A stretch of DNA of 64,000 bases from Nemertoderma westbladi (GCA_032718475.1 JAUCBJ010006796.1:1-64000); one strand, 5' to 3'; shown: positions 1 through 11,992, numbered from the stretch's first letter. The notes: generated by a model not told the origin, from the letters alone. Numbers and translations are program-made.

Positions 1-259
1 CGGGTCGGAATTGTCGGTGTTGGATTTTCCGGGTCGCAAGTGTTCGGGTCGGAATTGTCGGTGTTGGATTTTCCGGGTCGCAAGTGTTCGGGTCGGAATT
101 GTTGGTGTTGGATTTTCCGGGTCGCAAGTGTTCGGGTCGGAATTGAAGGTGTTGGATTTTCCGGGTCGCAAGTGTTCGGGTCGGAATTGTCGGTGTTGGA
201 TTTTCCGGGTCGCAAGTGTTCGGGTCGGAATTGTCGGTGTTGCATTTTCCGGGTCGCAA
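1..259 (+). repeat. 44-bp tandem array, copy A (cut by window start)
   Basis: About six head-to-tail copies of a 44-bp unit that starts CGGGTCGGAATTGTCGG and ends TTCCGGGTCGCAAGTGTT. The unit has no stop codon on either strand in any frame, so the long frames here are not genes. The array ends abruptly at CGCAA and passes straight into CCCTGCAAAC and an AACGTT-rich block. The same unit recurs at 1590-1897, 17872-18722 and 21437-22468. Confidence 0.95.
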
Positions 260-620
260 CCCTGCAAACAATTTAACGTTAATAATGCATTAATATACGT
301 TATTTTCTGACAATGCCAACGTTAATTATTAACGTTAATAATACATATAAATAACGTTAGTTTGGCCGCCCTTTTAACGTTAAAAATTAACGCAAATTAA
401 CGTTAATTTTAAACGGTAGGTATTTTGATCGTCAAAATATATTGTATGTTTAACGTTAAAAAATGACATATTACTGACAATCCGTTTGGATCGTCAAAAT
501 ATATTGTACAGTATGTTTAACGTTAAAAAATTACAAACAACTGACAGTGATAAAAACATAATTATAATAATTAACGCTTAATTACCTTAACGTTAATTAA
601 CGTCAAATAATCACATATTC
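260..620. repeat. AACGTT-rich block next to array A
   Basis: AT-rich sequence packed with the palindrome AACGTT, often as TTAACGTTAA, and with partial direct repeats such as GATCGTCAAAATATATTGTA at about 429 and 490. It begins with CCCTGCAAAC at the array junction. A related block, with the same junction sequence, lies at 18723-19080. No coding potential is seen. Clustered short palindromes are typical of transposase-binding subterminal regions, but that role is inferred. Confidence 0.75.
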
Positions 621-1199
621 CAGACAATTGCTATTATCTTATCTGGCTCTGTCTAAATTTACATCTTGACGGTCAGACCGGTAGACAGTGATAACTTGAA
701 ACAACCTAAGAAGGCATTCTCATATTAAACAGTTAGGTTAGGGTGGGTTGACCTCAGGTGACTAATGGAATTAATAACAATAGTTTAATTACAAGCTTTC
801 TCTCATCGGAGCTACTTCTGGTAATTATTGAAAATGCATACAACAGATCTCGCCAAGCCATTTCCAGATGTGAAATCCTCATTAAATTCTGATGACAAAA
901 AACCGCAAGTCTTGTTGACTTACGGTTTTTTTGCATAAATTTAAATACTTGCGGTCTTTTGTATTGCACTTACTCTGCTGAAACTCAGCTCGAATCTATG
1001 ATCCTCTCGGTTTATTGTCGCCGTGGTCGCATTAAAAATAGCATTCAGAGAAATTACAAATACTATTGTATTTGTTAGCATCAAAATGTGTTGTTATGAT
1101 TAATATTGATATTAGTAATGATAGATAATCTATATGTCAATGTCAATGTCCAGCATTCGACGCCACATTTGATCAAGCAAAAATCTAACATTTTTTATG
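621..1199. other. No gene seen
   Basis: AT-rich sequence with only short open frames. An imperfect inverted pair, ACCGCAAGT near 901 and ACTTGCGGT near 946, could form a hairpin. No splice-bounded exon or recognisable domain is seen. Confidence 0.5.
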
Positions 1200-1204
1200 T
1201 TCTT

Positions 1205-1440
1205 CCCGCCCTTTTAGTTTGTGTAGTGTTAATCCGTTGCCTATAATTAACATCTCTCCAGAGGTCATGGGTTCGATCCCCGCAAAGGGGTCGGGAGAGT
1301 TTTCGTTTCGGGACGAACGCTTTAAAGGGACGAGGTAGGGCGCATTTCTCAAGGGCGTCCTTTAATGGGTACTGGAGTATCCTCTGGTGAATAAAAATAT
1401 GGTGGAATTCGGTGGCGTTCATAAAGTATGTCACGCAAAT
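1205..1440 (+). repeat. Candidate tRNA-derived SINE
   Basis: A good RNA polymerase III B box, GGTTCGATCCC, lies at 1270-1280. About 50 bases upstream is a weak A-box-like stretch (TAGTTTGTGTAGTGTTAA). A complete cloverleaf cannot be drawn, so a functional tRNA gene is unlikely. The downstream unique body followed by a dispersed repeat end (1414 on) suits a SINE. No second full copy exists in this window to confirm this. Confidence 0.35.
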
Positions 1441-1533
1441 TTTCAATTTTTTTGACCCCCCCCCCCCCCCCTTCTGTCACAAAATACCTATTTTCGTAAA
1501 TTTATAACCCCCCCCCCCCCCCCCCCCCCCCCC
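1414..1533. repeat. Dispersed repeat end with poly(C) tracts
   Basis: The motif GGCGTTCATAAAGTATGTCA at 1414 is shared exactly with 21081. In both places it is followed by CGCA and a long G/C homopolymer. Here there are 16 C at 1456-1471 and 26 C at 1508-1533. The pair looks like two copies of a short non-autonomous element. Confidence 0.6.
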
Positions 1534-1589
1534 TAGACGAAAAATATTTTATTTCAGTAATTTAATAACAGTTAGTTATTAAATTACGA

Positions 1590-1897
1590 CCGACCCGAAC
1601 ACTTGCGACCCGGAAAATCCAACACCAACAATTCCGACCCGAACACTTGCGACCCGGAAAATCCAACACCGACAATTCCGACCCGAACACTTGCGACCCG
1701 GAAAATCCAACACCGACAATTCCGACCCGAACACTTGCGACCCAGAAAATCCAACACCGACAATTCCGACCCGAACACTTGCGACCCGGAAAATCCAACA
1801 CCGACAATTCCGACCCGAACACTTGCGACCCGGAAAATCCAACACCGACAATTCCGACCCGAACACTTGCGACCCGGAAAATCCAACACCGACAATT
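1590..1897 (-). repeat. 44-bp tandem array, copy B
   Basis: Seven copies of the 44-bp unit of array A in the opposite orientation (reads as CGACCCGAACACTTGCG and so on). The flanks are unrelated to those of array A: TTATTAAATTACGAC on the left, GGCCCAATTAAGTTTCATGG on the right. Only a few single-base differences separate the units. All six frames are open through the array, so it is not coding. Confidence 0.95.
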
Positions 1898-2065
1898 GCG
1901 GCCCAATTAAGTTTCATGGATATTTTAGTGGATCGGCGGAATTAGCTGTCCTTGTTAATAAGCATTTAGACTATTTGTAGTAAATCGTTCTTAATTAAAA
2001 TTTATCGCTATTTTACATAATTCGATATACTGTGCTCGTTTATAATGCTGTGCTCGTCGTATACT

Positions 2066-2669
2066 ATGCTCAAGCATACCATCTTTTGAGCTTATGCTCA
2101 TCCGATCAGAGACTTGCTGAGGACTTTCAAAGTTAACTGTCAAAATTTTGGACTTTCTGGAGTTAATAAAAAGACCAACACTAGAAGCAGCATGTTCTAA
2201 TGAGCTGAGGAGCCGTTGGGCTCCCTCTAGTGATTCTCAGAGTACTCCTAAGTCATCAGCAAAGTCTACATCAGTTAGGTACTTGGCAGGATTTCCTCGA
2301 CTTCTGGAGCCAGTAGATGGAGTTATCATCACCCCATCATCATTATGATGATCTAAGGACATGCGTAGAACATAGTCAACCACAATTATGAACAAGAATG
2401 GTGCAAGTGTGTCTCCCTGTAGGACGCCCCATAACACTTCAAATGGTTCTGTGTCACCGTCAACAGTAGACACAAATGTTGTCGAACCATGGTATACTGA
2501 TCTGATTGCTGCAATAATTTCATCAGGAATCCCATATAATGAAAGTATGCTGAACATACGTGAGCGAGAGACTGAATCAAAGGCCTTGAAGAAGTCAACA
2601 AAGATAACAGCCAGATGCCTGTCTTTCTTTTTTGATAACTCTTCAATTATCCTTCTAAGTGCCGAAATG
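2066..2669 (-). mobile_element. RTE-like LINE fragment (reverse transcriptase part)
   Basis: Reverse-strand copy of the middle of the LINE at 60-63.6 kb. It encodes parts of the reverse transcriptase: KAFDSVSRSRMFS (motif A area), WGVLQGDTLAPF (motif B) and DVDFADD (motif C). The fragment lacks both ends of the element. The frame runs out of homology at 2669 into unrelated sequence, and in-frame changes are present near 2100-2250. It is a dead internal fragment. Confidence 0.92.
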
Positions 2670-3689
2670 TGCCAAAACATTGATTTTAAACAAAGTGCTT
2701 TATTTTCATGTAAAATACAATTGTTTGTCCTTTTTGCGTCCTTTTCCACGTCATTTTGCACATCCTTTTAATTAAATAATATAATAATGTTAAGTTAGCG
2801 AAAGGAGCTGGCTCCGGACAAGGACAAGCGAAACGCTACTTTAGCTATTGCGTCATTGTATTTTGTTTATAAAAAGTATTTCATATTTATTTAAAAGTAA
2901 TGGTAACACTCTATATTTTAACAAGAATTAATAACAATAATAGCACAATTAGAACAATTGAAAATTATTAGGCCGAAATAAAGGCCACCAGAGTGACCAT
3001 TATTTCGCTACAGGAGAACTCGGGAAACCGACGGACGTTATAACCCTGAAGACACAATTCTATTCACCATCCTCCTACATATCGCAAACTGGTTTAGAGG
3101 TTTAGGCCATAGAATGTTTAAAATCTTGACTGAAATGGGCCAAAATTGTCGTTGACTCGAGTGAAAGAGCGGAATTCATAAATTCCAAAAACAAGCTCAA
3201 ACACTTTTAAACTAGAATCCACTCGAATCCAGCATTTTGTAATCCGAAATATTTACCACTTCCAACAGATATATATGGTATAATTTCGTCAGGTGCTCCT
3301 AAAAAGGTTCGACAATCTTAGGGCAAATTAAATTGAGGACAATGAGAGTGAACAAATTTTAAGAAGTTTATTTACCGAAACTTAAGGTATATATGTTCAG
3401 CAATTGCCCACTATGTGACATCCGATTTAAATGAAGTGTTTGGGGGTTAAATATCCTCAATTAAACAAAGTCCAGCTTTATCTTCATATTATTCTGGCTC
3501 TAGCTTACAAAATAATTCTCGCACCTGATTATCCCCCAAAACATCAGAAAGATCAGATTCCGAATCACTGATAGATTGGGGTTGGGGATGATCACAATCT
3601 ATAATAAGATCATCACCACTATCATGTTGATATTAATCATCATTTGTAGTGTCATTATATATGCACAGCAATGCTGTACACTATGGATA
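2670..3689. other. No gene seen
   Basis: AT-rich sequence. A perfect short hairpin, GGAGCTGGCTCC, lies at about 2806, and related AGCTGGCT hairpins occur elsewhere in the window. No exon or known repeat is recognised. Confidence 0.45.
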
Positions 3690-3800
3690 GATGAAGAAAA
3701 TAAGGCGACCCAATTATTCACAGGAAAAACAAAAAAACAAATCTATGTTCGAATAAATGTACCAAAACTTCAAGTTAAAAGTCGGGGGGGAGACGGCGGA
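3690..3800 (+). pseudogene. Remnant of a SANT/Myb-like DNA-binding exon
   Basis: The frame through 3690-3780 encodes ATQLFTGKTKKQIYVRINV, which matches the C-terminal half of the SANT-like exon at 22561-22798 (VRRLFPGKTDKQIYQRLNV). Only the last helix region is preserved. It runs on into a G-rich stretch, with no splice site or N-terminal half visible. It is best read as a decayed copy of the same mobile or shuffled DNA-binding exon. Confidence 0.5.
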
Positions 3801-4303
3801 GAGGGTTTTCACAAATTATATATTTCATTCTACATATTGCATATTATTGAACATATTACTACCTATTTTTAGTCCTATTGAAATTGATCAGAGTAATTGA
3901 AATCAACATAATAGGTATAGTGTGATAATAAATAGATATATTCGTTTTTACCTATATTCGTGAACTGCGGAAAACTGTATAAGTGTTGGCAGTAGCCTAC
4001 GAGGAATGGATGAACTGGGACTGGACGTTGTGGTAGAAGAACATGAGTTTGTGGGTGATGGTGGATGCAATTCGTCTACACTGCAGAGCGTTGTGGCTTC
4101 AGTAATAAAGTTAAATATATTATATTAATACAATATAATATTAAATATAGTATATATTAATACAATATAATATTAAATATAGTATATATTAATACATTAT
4201 AATATTAAATAAAGTATATATTAATACAATATAATATTAAATATATAATTTTTATATAATTTTTATTATAATAACTAGGTCTACTACATATTATTAATTA
4301 CAG

Positions 4304-5126
4304 GTGATGTGGAAATTGGAACAACAGACTCGGAAGATGAGGAGCCGGCAAAGGAATCATCACCATTAATCCAAAATCGCAAACCAACTAAATCAACGCC
4401 ATTCCCATCAAAGAAAGGTAATAAATACTCTTAAAATTCTTAAAGAGTAAAAATTCTTAAGATTCAATCAATTGTAAATGAATCTTTAAATTTATCAACA
4501 TAATAAATTAATCGCGTCATTAATCAAAGCGTAGTCGTGGACGACCAGCCATAACATATATAGTCAACTTGAAAGGGATACTGAACTTGGGAGAAACGAA
4601 ATTGCGACAACTATGGATATGGATAATCGGGAAGCCTGGAAGGATCTCATTTCAACTGTCCGAGTGCGCTCGACCTAGTAGTAGTAGTAAATTAATCGCT
4701 GCTGAATTAATTAATTAAATAATTTTAATTAATAAAGTACATAAAATAGTAAAATATGTATTATGTAGATTAATATTAAAAAAAAATAAAAATAAATTTT
4801 TAATACATAACAGACTGTTTACTACAACCCTGTAGGGTCAATATAATAAATCACATGCTCTAACAATGTAGCGTTATTACAATAACGTCATTTTCCTTGC
4901 AGTGGAAGTGCGAAAGAATTTGGAAAGCAAATATGTTGTACGAAAACCGTGGAGTTTGGCGGAGAAAGAACTAGTGAAAGAACTTAACAACCACGGAAAT
5001 AAACTTCCGGGAAAGGCTGAGATATTACAACTGAAAGATAAATATCCTGAGCTAGGAAGCCGATCATGGCGGAACATAAAAGATTTCTGCCGTAATAAAC
5101 AACGAAACAAACTCAAATTTAACTGA
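4304..5126 (+). CDS. Spliced small protein with SANT-like DNA-binding domain (two exons seen)
   Basis: Two exons join in phase. Exon 4304-4417 follows TTATTAATTACAG and ends at AAAG|GTAATA. Exon 4903-5126 follows TTTTCCTTGCAG and ends at TGA. Exon one encodes an acidic, Ser-rich linker (TDSEDEEPAKESS). Exon two encodes KPWSLAEKELVKELNNH, then KLPGKAEILQLK, then SRSWRNIKDFCRN. This tryptophan-helix-turn-helix pattern is that of SANT/Myb-like domains common in invertebrate transposon-associated proteins, so DNA binding is inferred. A possible first exon starting MDELGLDVVVEEHEF at about 4007 has a donor (TCA|GTAATA) whose phase does not fit exon one, so the start is unresolved. A LINE 3' end sits in the intron. 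Confidence 0.5.
4526..4690 (+). mobile_element. 3' end of a second non-LTR retrotransposon family
   Basis: The region encodes SRGRPAITY and, after a one-base frame change, DNREAWKDLISTVRVRST followed by TAG. The RGRP and REAWKDL signatures are typical of the extreme C-terminus of LINE reverse transcriptase ORFs. The stop codon is fused to a (TAG)n tail. The tail CCTAGTAGTAGTA resembles that of the RTE-like family at 63.6 kb, though the coding part differs. This is a severely 5'-truncated insertion inside an intron. Confidence 0.65.
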
Positions 5127-5931
5127 AATTGATTGTCTCGATTCCCGTCAAGGAAGGTTTAACTACATTAATAACTGTTATTATTTTAATGAAAATATAT
5201 TAACTGGCATTATTGTACTGTAGTAGTACTGTGTATATTCCATAAATCTGGATACCCGTCGGGAAGGTTTAACTAACAATAATAACTGATATTATTTTAA
5301 GTAACTACTAGTATGTTAATTAACTACAATTGTAGTTGTAGTAGTATATTCCATAAATTTTGTTTCCCGTATAGGAAGGTTTAACAATAATATTAATTTG
5401 AGTTTAGTATAAGAATAAGTTTAGTACATTACATTAGTACTGTAGTATTTCATGTATCCATAAATATTTTTGGTCAGAGTATAATTAAAAATAAATTTCG
5501 AAGAACGTTGGAATAAAATAATTAGATTTCATTGTTAATTTAATTGTTAATTCATTGTCTAATGCTGAGACTATTGCAAAAACTACTTAATGATAGAAAG
5601 ATATGGCGGTGTATATATTGTACTCAGTTTGTATAATTAATATTTTTGGTTCTGTCACCCTCATTTATAATCAAATACAAAACGGGGACATATTTGTCAA
5701 CCACCACAGAGTGTTATAACGGGGACATTTTATACACAAAAGTAACACAAACAATATCCGCAAGTTTAACTGTGGACATGAAGCTGTTCAACTGAAAATT
5801 TGGAAATATATAAAATAAAACACGCTGAATCGATTTTAGCTATAAAACAGACCGGGGACTTCCCCGTTTTGTAGTATGTCCCCGGTATGTGGGTCAAATT
5901 TATGATGTGTGTCCCCTATTTACACGAGTCA
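5127..5931. other. Non-coding, with GGGGAC inverted motifs
   Basis: 5135-5390 contains three loose repeats of CCCGT..GGAAGGTTTAAC. 5680-5930 contains several GGGGAC/GTCCCC motifs, including the hairpin CGGGGACTTCCCCG near 5852. No exon is seen. Confidence 0.45.
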
Positions 5932-6015
5932 CCCACACACAAACACACGCACACGCACACGCACACACACACGCACACGCACACGCACACGCACACGCAC
6001 ACGCACATGCACATG
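5932..6015. repeat. (CA)n/(CACG)n microsatellite
   Basis: Alternating CACA and CACG dinucleotide repeat of about 80 bp, immediately before the leader of the 19-bp minisatellite. Confidence 0.95.
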
Positions 6016-6020
6016 ATAAA

Positions 6021-6220
6021 CCGGTATGTAGGAGATAATATGTGATTACTTCACTCCTACATTACCTTGGCCTGCTACCTAGTGGATGCTCTCCCTCGCC
6101 CCTATTGGCTAATAACCTACTTCTCGCCTTTCCACTCTCTGGGAGTGTTTCCCCTCTGTTGCTAGCCCCTGCTAGCTGTCTCCCCTCCGAGGTGGTTTGA
6201 CCTCTAACCCTCCTTTGTGT
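6021..6220 (+). repeat. Satellite leader sequence, copy 1
   Basis: A ~200-bp single-copy-like stretch beginning CCGGTATG and ending CCTTTGTGTGG, directly abutting the 19-bp array. It is clearly homologous to 14500-14694 (shared CACTCCTACATTAC, TATTGGCTAATA, GAGGTGGTTTGACCTCTAAC), which precedes a completely different array. GAGGTGGTTTGACCTC is itself an imperfect palindrome. Likely a conserved part of a mobile element that carries variable tandem repeats (inference). Confidence 0.8.
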
Positions 6221-9200
6221 GGAAGCGAACTTAGATCCTGGAAGCGAACTTAGATCCTGGAAGTGAACTTAGATCCTGGAAGCGAACTTAGATCCTGGAA
6301 GTGAACTTAGATCCTGGAAGCGAACTTAGATCCTGGAAGTGAACTTAGATCCTGGAAGCGAACTTAGAACCTGGAAGCGAACTTAGAACCTGGAAGCGAA
6401 CTTAGATCCTGGAAGCGAACTTAGATCCTGGAAGTGAACTTAGATCCTGGAAGCGAACTTAGATCCTGGAAGCGAACTTAGATCCTAGATATGAACTTAG
6501 ATCCTGGAAGTGAACTTAGATCCTAGATATGAACTTAGATCCTGGAAGAGAACTTAGATCCTGAAAGCGAACTTAGATCCTAGATATGAAATTAGATCCT
6601 GGAAGCGAACTTAGATCCTGGAAGCGAACTTAGATCCTGGAAGTGAACTTAGATCCTGGAAGCGAACTTAGATCCTGGAAGTGAACTTAGATCCTGGAAG
6701 CGAACTTAGATCCTGGAAGCGAACATAGATCCTAGATATGAACTTAGATCCTGGAAGTGAACTTAGAACCTGGAAGCGAACTTAGATCCTGGAAGCGAAC
6801 TTAGATCCTGGAAGCGAACTTAGATCCTAGATATGAACTTAGATCCTGGAAGCGAACTTAGATCCTAGATATGAACTTAGATCTTGGAAGCGAACTTAGA
6901 TCCTAGATGTGAACTTAGATCCTGGAAGCGAACTTAGATCCTAGATATGAACTTAGATCCTGGAAGTGAACTTAGAACCTGGAAGCGAAATTAGATCCTG
7001 GAAGCGAACTTAGATCCTGAAAGCGAACTTAGATCCTGGAAGCGAACTTATATCCTGGAAGTGAACTTAGATCCAAGATATGAACTTAGATCCTGGAAGA
7101 GAACTTAGATCCTGAAAGCGAACTTAGATCCTAGATATGAACTTAGATCCTGGAAGCGAACTTAGATCCTGGAAGCGAACTTAGATCCTGGAAGTGAACT
7201 TAGATCCTGGAAGCGAACTTAGATCCTGGAAGTGAACTTAGATCCTGGAAGCGAACTTAGATCCTAGATATGAACTTAGATCCTGGAAGATAACTTAGAT
7301 CCTGGAAGTGAAATTAGAACCTGGAAGCGAACTTAGATCCTGGAAGCGAACTTAGATCCTGGAAGCGAACTTAGATCCTAGATATGAACTTAGATCCTGG
7401 AAGTGAACTTAGAACCTGGAAGCGAACTTAGATCCTGGAAGCGAACTTAGATCCTGGAAGTGAACTTAGATCCTGGAAGCGAACTTAGATCCTGGAAGTG
7501 AACTTAGAACCTAGATATGAACTTAGATCCTGGAAGTGAACTTAGAACCTGGAAGCGAACTTAGATCCTGGAAGCGAACTTAGATCCTGGAAGTGAACTT
7601 AGATCCTGGAAGCGAACTTAGATCCTGGAAGCGAACTTATATCCTAGATATGAACTTAAATCCTGGAAGCGAACTTAGATCCTGGAAGCGAACTTAGATC
7701 CTGGAAGTGAACTTAGATCCTGGAAGCGAACTTAGATCCTGGAAGTGAACTTAGATCCTGGAAGCGAACTTAGATCCTGGAAGCGAACTTAGATCCTAGA
7801 TATGAACTTAGATCCTGGAAGTGAACTTAGAACCTGGAAGCGAACTTAGATCCTGGAAGCGAACTTAGATCCTGGAAGTGAACTTAGATCCTGGAAGCGA
7901 ACTTAGATCCTGGAAGCGAACTTAGATCCTAGATATGAACTTAGATCCTGGAAGTGAACTTAGAACCTGGAAGCGAACTTAGATCCTGGAAGCGAACTTA
8001 GATCCTGGAAGTGAACTTAGATCCTGGAAGCGAACTTAGATCCTGGAAGCGAACTTAGATCCTGGAGGCGAACTTAGATCCTGGAGGCGAACTTAGATCC
8101 TGGAGGCGAACTTAGATCCTGGAAGTTAACTTAGAACGTAGATGTAAACGTAGATCATGGAAGCGAACTTTGATCCTGGAAGAGAACTTAGATCCTGGAA
8201 GTGGACTTAGATCCTGGAAGTGAACTTAGATCCTGGAAGCGAACTTAGATCCTGGAAGCGAACATAGATCCTAGATATGAACTTAGATCCTGAAGTGAAC
8301 TTAGAACCTGGAAGCGAACTTAGATCCTGGAAGCGAACTTAGATCCTGGAAGCGAACTTAGATCCTAGATATGAACTTAGATCCTGGAAGCGAACTTAGA
8401 TCCTAGATATGAACTTAGATCTTGGAAGCGAACTTAGATCCTAGATGTGAACTTAGATCCTGGAAGCGAACTTAGATCCTAGATATTAACTTAGATCCTG
8501 GAAGTGAACTTAGAACCTGGAAGCGAAATTAGATCCTGGAAGCGAACTTAGATCCTGAAAGCGAACTTAGATCCTGGAAGCGAACTTAGATCCTGGAAGT
8601 GAACTTAGATCCTAGATATGAACTTAGATCCTGGAAGAGAAATTAGATCCTGGAAGCGAACTTAGATCCTGGAAGTGAACTTAGAACCTAGATATGAACT
8701 TAGATCCTGGAAGTGAACTTAGAACCTGGAAGCGAACTTAGATCCTGGAAGCGAACTTAGATCCTGGAAGTGAACTTAGATCCTGGAAGCGAACTTAGAT
8801 CCTGGAAGCGAACTTAGATCCTAGATATGAACTTAGATCCTGGAAGCGAACTTAGATCCTGGAAGCGAACTTAGATCCTGGAAGTGAACTTAGATCCTGG
8901 AAACGAACTTAGATCCTGGAAGTGAACTTAGATCCTGGAAGCGAACTTAGATCCTGGAAGCGAACTTAGATCCTAGATATGAACTTAGATCCTGGAAGTG
9001 AACTTAGAACCTGGAAGCGAACTTAGATCCTGGAAGCGAACTTAGATCCTGGAAGTGAACTTAGATCCTGGAAGCGAACTTAGATCCTGGAAGCGAACTT
9101 AGATCCTAGATATGAACTTAGATCCTGGAAGTGAACTTAGAACCTGGAAGCGAACTTAGATCCTGGAAGCGAACTTAGATCCTGGAAGTGAACTTAGATC

Positions 9201-10635
9201 CTGGAAGCGAACTTAGATCCTGGAAGCGAACTTAGATCCTGGAGGCGAACTTAGATCCTGGAGGCGAACTTAGATCCTGGAGGCGAACATAGATCCTGGA
9301 AGTGAACTTAGAACGTAGATGTAAACGTAGATCATGGAAGCGAACTTTGATCCTGGAAGAGAACTTAGATCCTGGAAGTGGACTTAGATCCTGGAAGTGA
9401 ACTTAGATCCTGGAAGCGAACTTAGATCCTGGAAGCGAACATAGATCCTAGATATGAACTTAGATCCTGAAGTGAACTTAGAACCTGGAAGCGAACTTAG
9501 ATCCTGGAAGCGAACTTAGATCCTGGAAGCGAACTTAGATCCTAGATATGAACTTAGATCCTGGAAGCGAACTTAGATCCTAGATATGAACTTAGATCTT
9601 GGAAGCGAACTTAGATCCTAGATGTGAACTTAGATCCTGGAAGCGAACTTAGATCCTAGATATGAACTTAGATCCTGGAAGTGAACTTAGAACCTGGAAG
9701 CGAAATTAGATCCTGGAAGCGAACTTAGATCCTGAAAGCGAACTTAGATCCTGGAAGCGAACTTAGATCCTGGAAGTGAACTTAGATCCTAGATATGAAC
9801 TTAGATCCTGGAAGAGAAATTAGATCCTGGAAGCGAACTTAGATCCTGGAAGTGAACTTAGAACCTAGATATGAACTTAGATCCTGGAAGTGAACTTAGA
9901 ACCTGGAAGCGAACTTAGATCCTGGAAGCGAACTTAGATCCTGGAAGTGAACTTAGATCCTGGAAGCGAACTTAGATCCTGGAAGCGAACTTAGATCCTA
10001 GATATGAACTTAGATCCTGGAAGCGAACTTAGATCCTGGAAGCGAACTTAGATCCTGGAAGTGAACTTAGATCCTGGAAACGAACTTAGATCCTGGAAGT
10101 GAACTTAGATCCTGGAAGCGAACTTAGATCCTAGAAGCGAACTTAGATCCTAGATATGAACTTAGATCCTGGAAGTGAACTTAGAACCTGGAAGCGAAAT
10201 TAGATCCTGGAAGCGAACTTAGATCCTGGAAGTGAACTTAGATCCTGGAAGCGAACTTAGATCCTGGAAGCGAACTTAGATCCTAGATATGAACTTAGAT
10301 CCTGGAAGTGAACTTAGAACCTGGAAGCGAACTTAGATCCTGGAAGCGAACTTAGATCCTGGAAGTGAACTTAGATCCTGGAAGCGAACTTAGATCCTGG
10401 AAGCGAACTTAGATCCTGGAGGCGAACTTAGATCCTGGAGGCGAACTTAGATCCTGGAAGCGAACTTAGATCCTGGAAGTGAACTTAGAACGTAGATGTA
10501 AACGTAGATCATGGAAGCGAACTTTGATCCTGGAAGAGAACTTAGATCCTGGAAGTGGACTTAGATCCTGGAAGTGGACTTCGAACCTAGATCTGAACTT
10601 AGATCCTGGAAACGACGTGAACTTATATCCTAGAC
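6221..10635 (+). repeat. 19-bp minisatellite with higher-order structure (~4.4 kb)
   Basis: Some 230 copies of a 19-bp unit, GGAAGCGAACTTAGATCCT, interspersed with a second type (AGATATGAACTTAGATCCT) and a rarer GGAGGCG type. A rare variant, GAACGTAGATGTAAACG, occurs at 8134, 9311 and 10488, exactly 1177 bp apart each time. That equals 61 units of 19 bp plus one of 18 bp; the shortened unit, CTGAAGTGAACTTAG, is present in both periods. The array is therefore partly built of a 1177-bp higher-order repeat. Stops occur in the unit, so it is not coding. Confidence 0.95.
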
Positions 10636-11229
10636 GATCTTAAAGATTCTTTACCGACCTATACCAAGCTATATAAAATGCAATGTAGAGCTTCATCGAC
10701 GTATACTAATTGATTGTTTGACTAGAAAGCCAACAAGCTGGCTCCGGTAAGCCAATACATCTCACTGTTGATCCTTAAACTGCTGATTATCAATTAAATA
10801 AATGTTTCCTATCTCTCATTTATTGTTTTGGTTCCATTCAACTCGCTTCTGTAATCTGCTTCTTTACTAAACTGCCTACATGTAGGTGTAGGTGTAACGT
10901 TTAGCCCCCATTATATGTGATGCTACTCACTTTCTCAGTTTATAATGCAATTTCTGTCCTTTTCATTATCATTATCTCGTTTAAACTTATGTTATTAAAA
11001 ACAAATACGTGATAAAAATAAATTAAAATATAAAAAGCCACCCACCCATCTGACGGACATATATAACTACTTTATTTCCAGGCAAGAAGATGGTTGATTC
11101 GGTTATTAGAAGGATTATTTTATGTAAGTTTATTTTATGCATGTAGCATATTAAAATATCAACTATCAATTTAATATATTATCATACTCTCTCCAAAAAT
11201 AAAAAATATTGTCCCAATAAATTATTATT
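10636..11229. other. Unique stretch with MITE end and possible mini-exon
   Basis: 10818-10878 (TTATTGTTTTGGTTCC ... CTGCTTCTTTACTAA) matches one terminal repeat of the MITE at 51596-51879. A 42-bp segment, 11083-11124, is bounded by TTTATTTCCAG and GTAAGT and could be a mini-exon, but no partner in phase is seen. Confidence 0.4.
10722..10760 (-). mobile_element. Helitron-like 3' terminus
   Basis: On the minus strand this reads GAGCCAGCTTGTTGGCTTT then CTAG then T. It is a 7-bp-stem hairpin two bases before CTAG, nearly identical to the ends of the elements at 32887 and 33837. A hairpin plus CTRR before a T is the Helitron 3' signature. The body would extend to the right of 10725, but its other end is not identified. 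Confidence 0.45.
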
Positions 11230-11992
11230 TGTAATTGGTTATATTGAAAAATATCGAGACATGAAAAATATTGAGAGTAAAAAAAAATATCGAGTGTTGA
11301 AAAATAATGATAATATCGAGAGTTCAAAAAATATTGAGAGTAATAATATCGATAGTAAAAATATCGAGTGTTGAAAAATATCGAGAGTAAAAATATCGAG
11401 TGTTGAAAAATAACCAGAGTAAAAATATCGAGAGTAAAAATATTGAGTGTTGAAAAATATCGAGAGTACAAATATCGAGAATAAAAATATCGAGTGTTGA
11501 AAAATATCGAGTGTTGAAAAATATCGAGTGTTGAAAAATATCAAGAGTATAAATATCGAGTGTTGAAAAATATCGAGAGTAAAATTATCGAATGTTGAAA
11601 AATATCGAGTGTTGAAAAATATCGAGAGTAAAAATATCGAGAATAAAAATATCGAGTGTTGAAAAATATCGAGTGTTGAAAAATATCGAGTGTTGAAAAA
11701 TATCAAGAGTATAAATATCGAGTGTTGAAAAATATCGAGAGTAAAATTATCGAATGTTGAAAAATATCGAGTGTTGAAAAATATCGAGAGTAAAAATATC
11801 GATAGTAACAATTATTTTTAATAAGGGTTGTATGATAATTGTTTTCCTAAAAATGTTCTAGTACAAAAAAATGTGTTCTAGTGTTTTACTCTCGATATTT
11901 TTTAATCACGTTAATTTTCAACACTCGTTATTTTTACTCTCGTTATTTTTACTCTCGATATTTTTCAAGTCTCGATATTTTTCACCATTACC
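11230..11992. repeat. ATATCGAG minisatellite field with an inverted block
   Basis: Degenerate 14-17-bp units AAATATCGAGTGTTGAA and AAATATCGAGAGTA fill 11230-11815. A partial ~120-bp higher-order duplication is visible (compare 11500-11590 with 11680-11770). After a 70-bp gap, the same units return in reverse orientation at 11885-11992. The arms could fold back on each other. The open frame of 190 codons across the minus strand is a by-product of the stop-free unit. Confidence 0.85.

Noticed and set aside
1219-1295. Functional tRNA gene
   Set aside because: The B box is good, but acceptor, D and anticodon stems cannot be paired; kept only as a SINE candidate.
1590-1897. CRISPR array (regular 44-bp periodicity)
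   Set aside because: There are no unique spacers; the whole 44-bp unit repeats, and the genome is eukaryotic.
4007-4102. First exon (MDELGLDVV...) of the SANT-like gene at 4304
   Set aside because: The donor phase (0) does not match the acceptor phase of the next exon; the join would give an early stop.
11239-11811. 190-codon minus-strand frame over the ATATCGAG field
   Set aside because: Pure satellite translation (LSIFFNTRYFSTLDIF-type periods), low complexity, stop-free unit.
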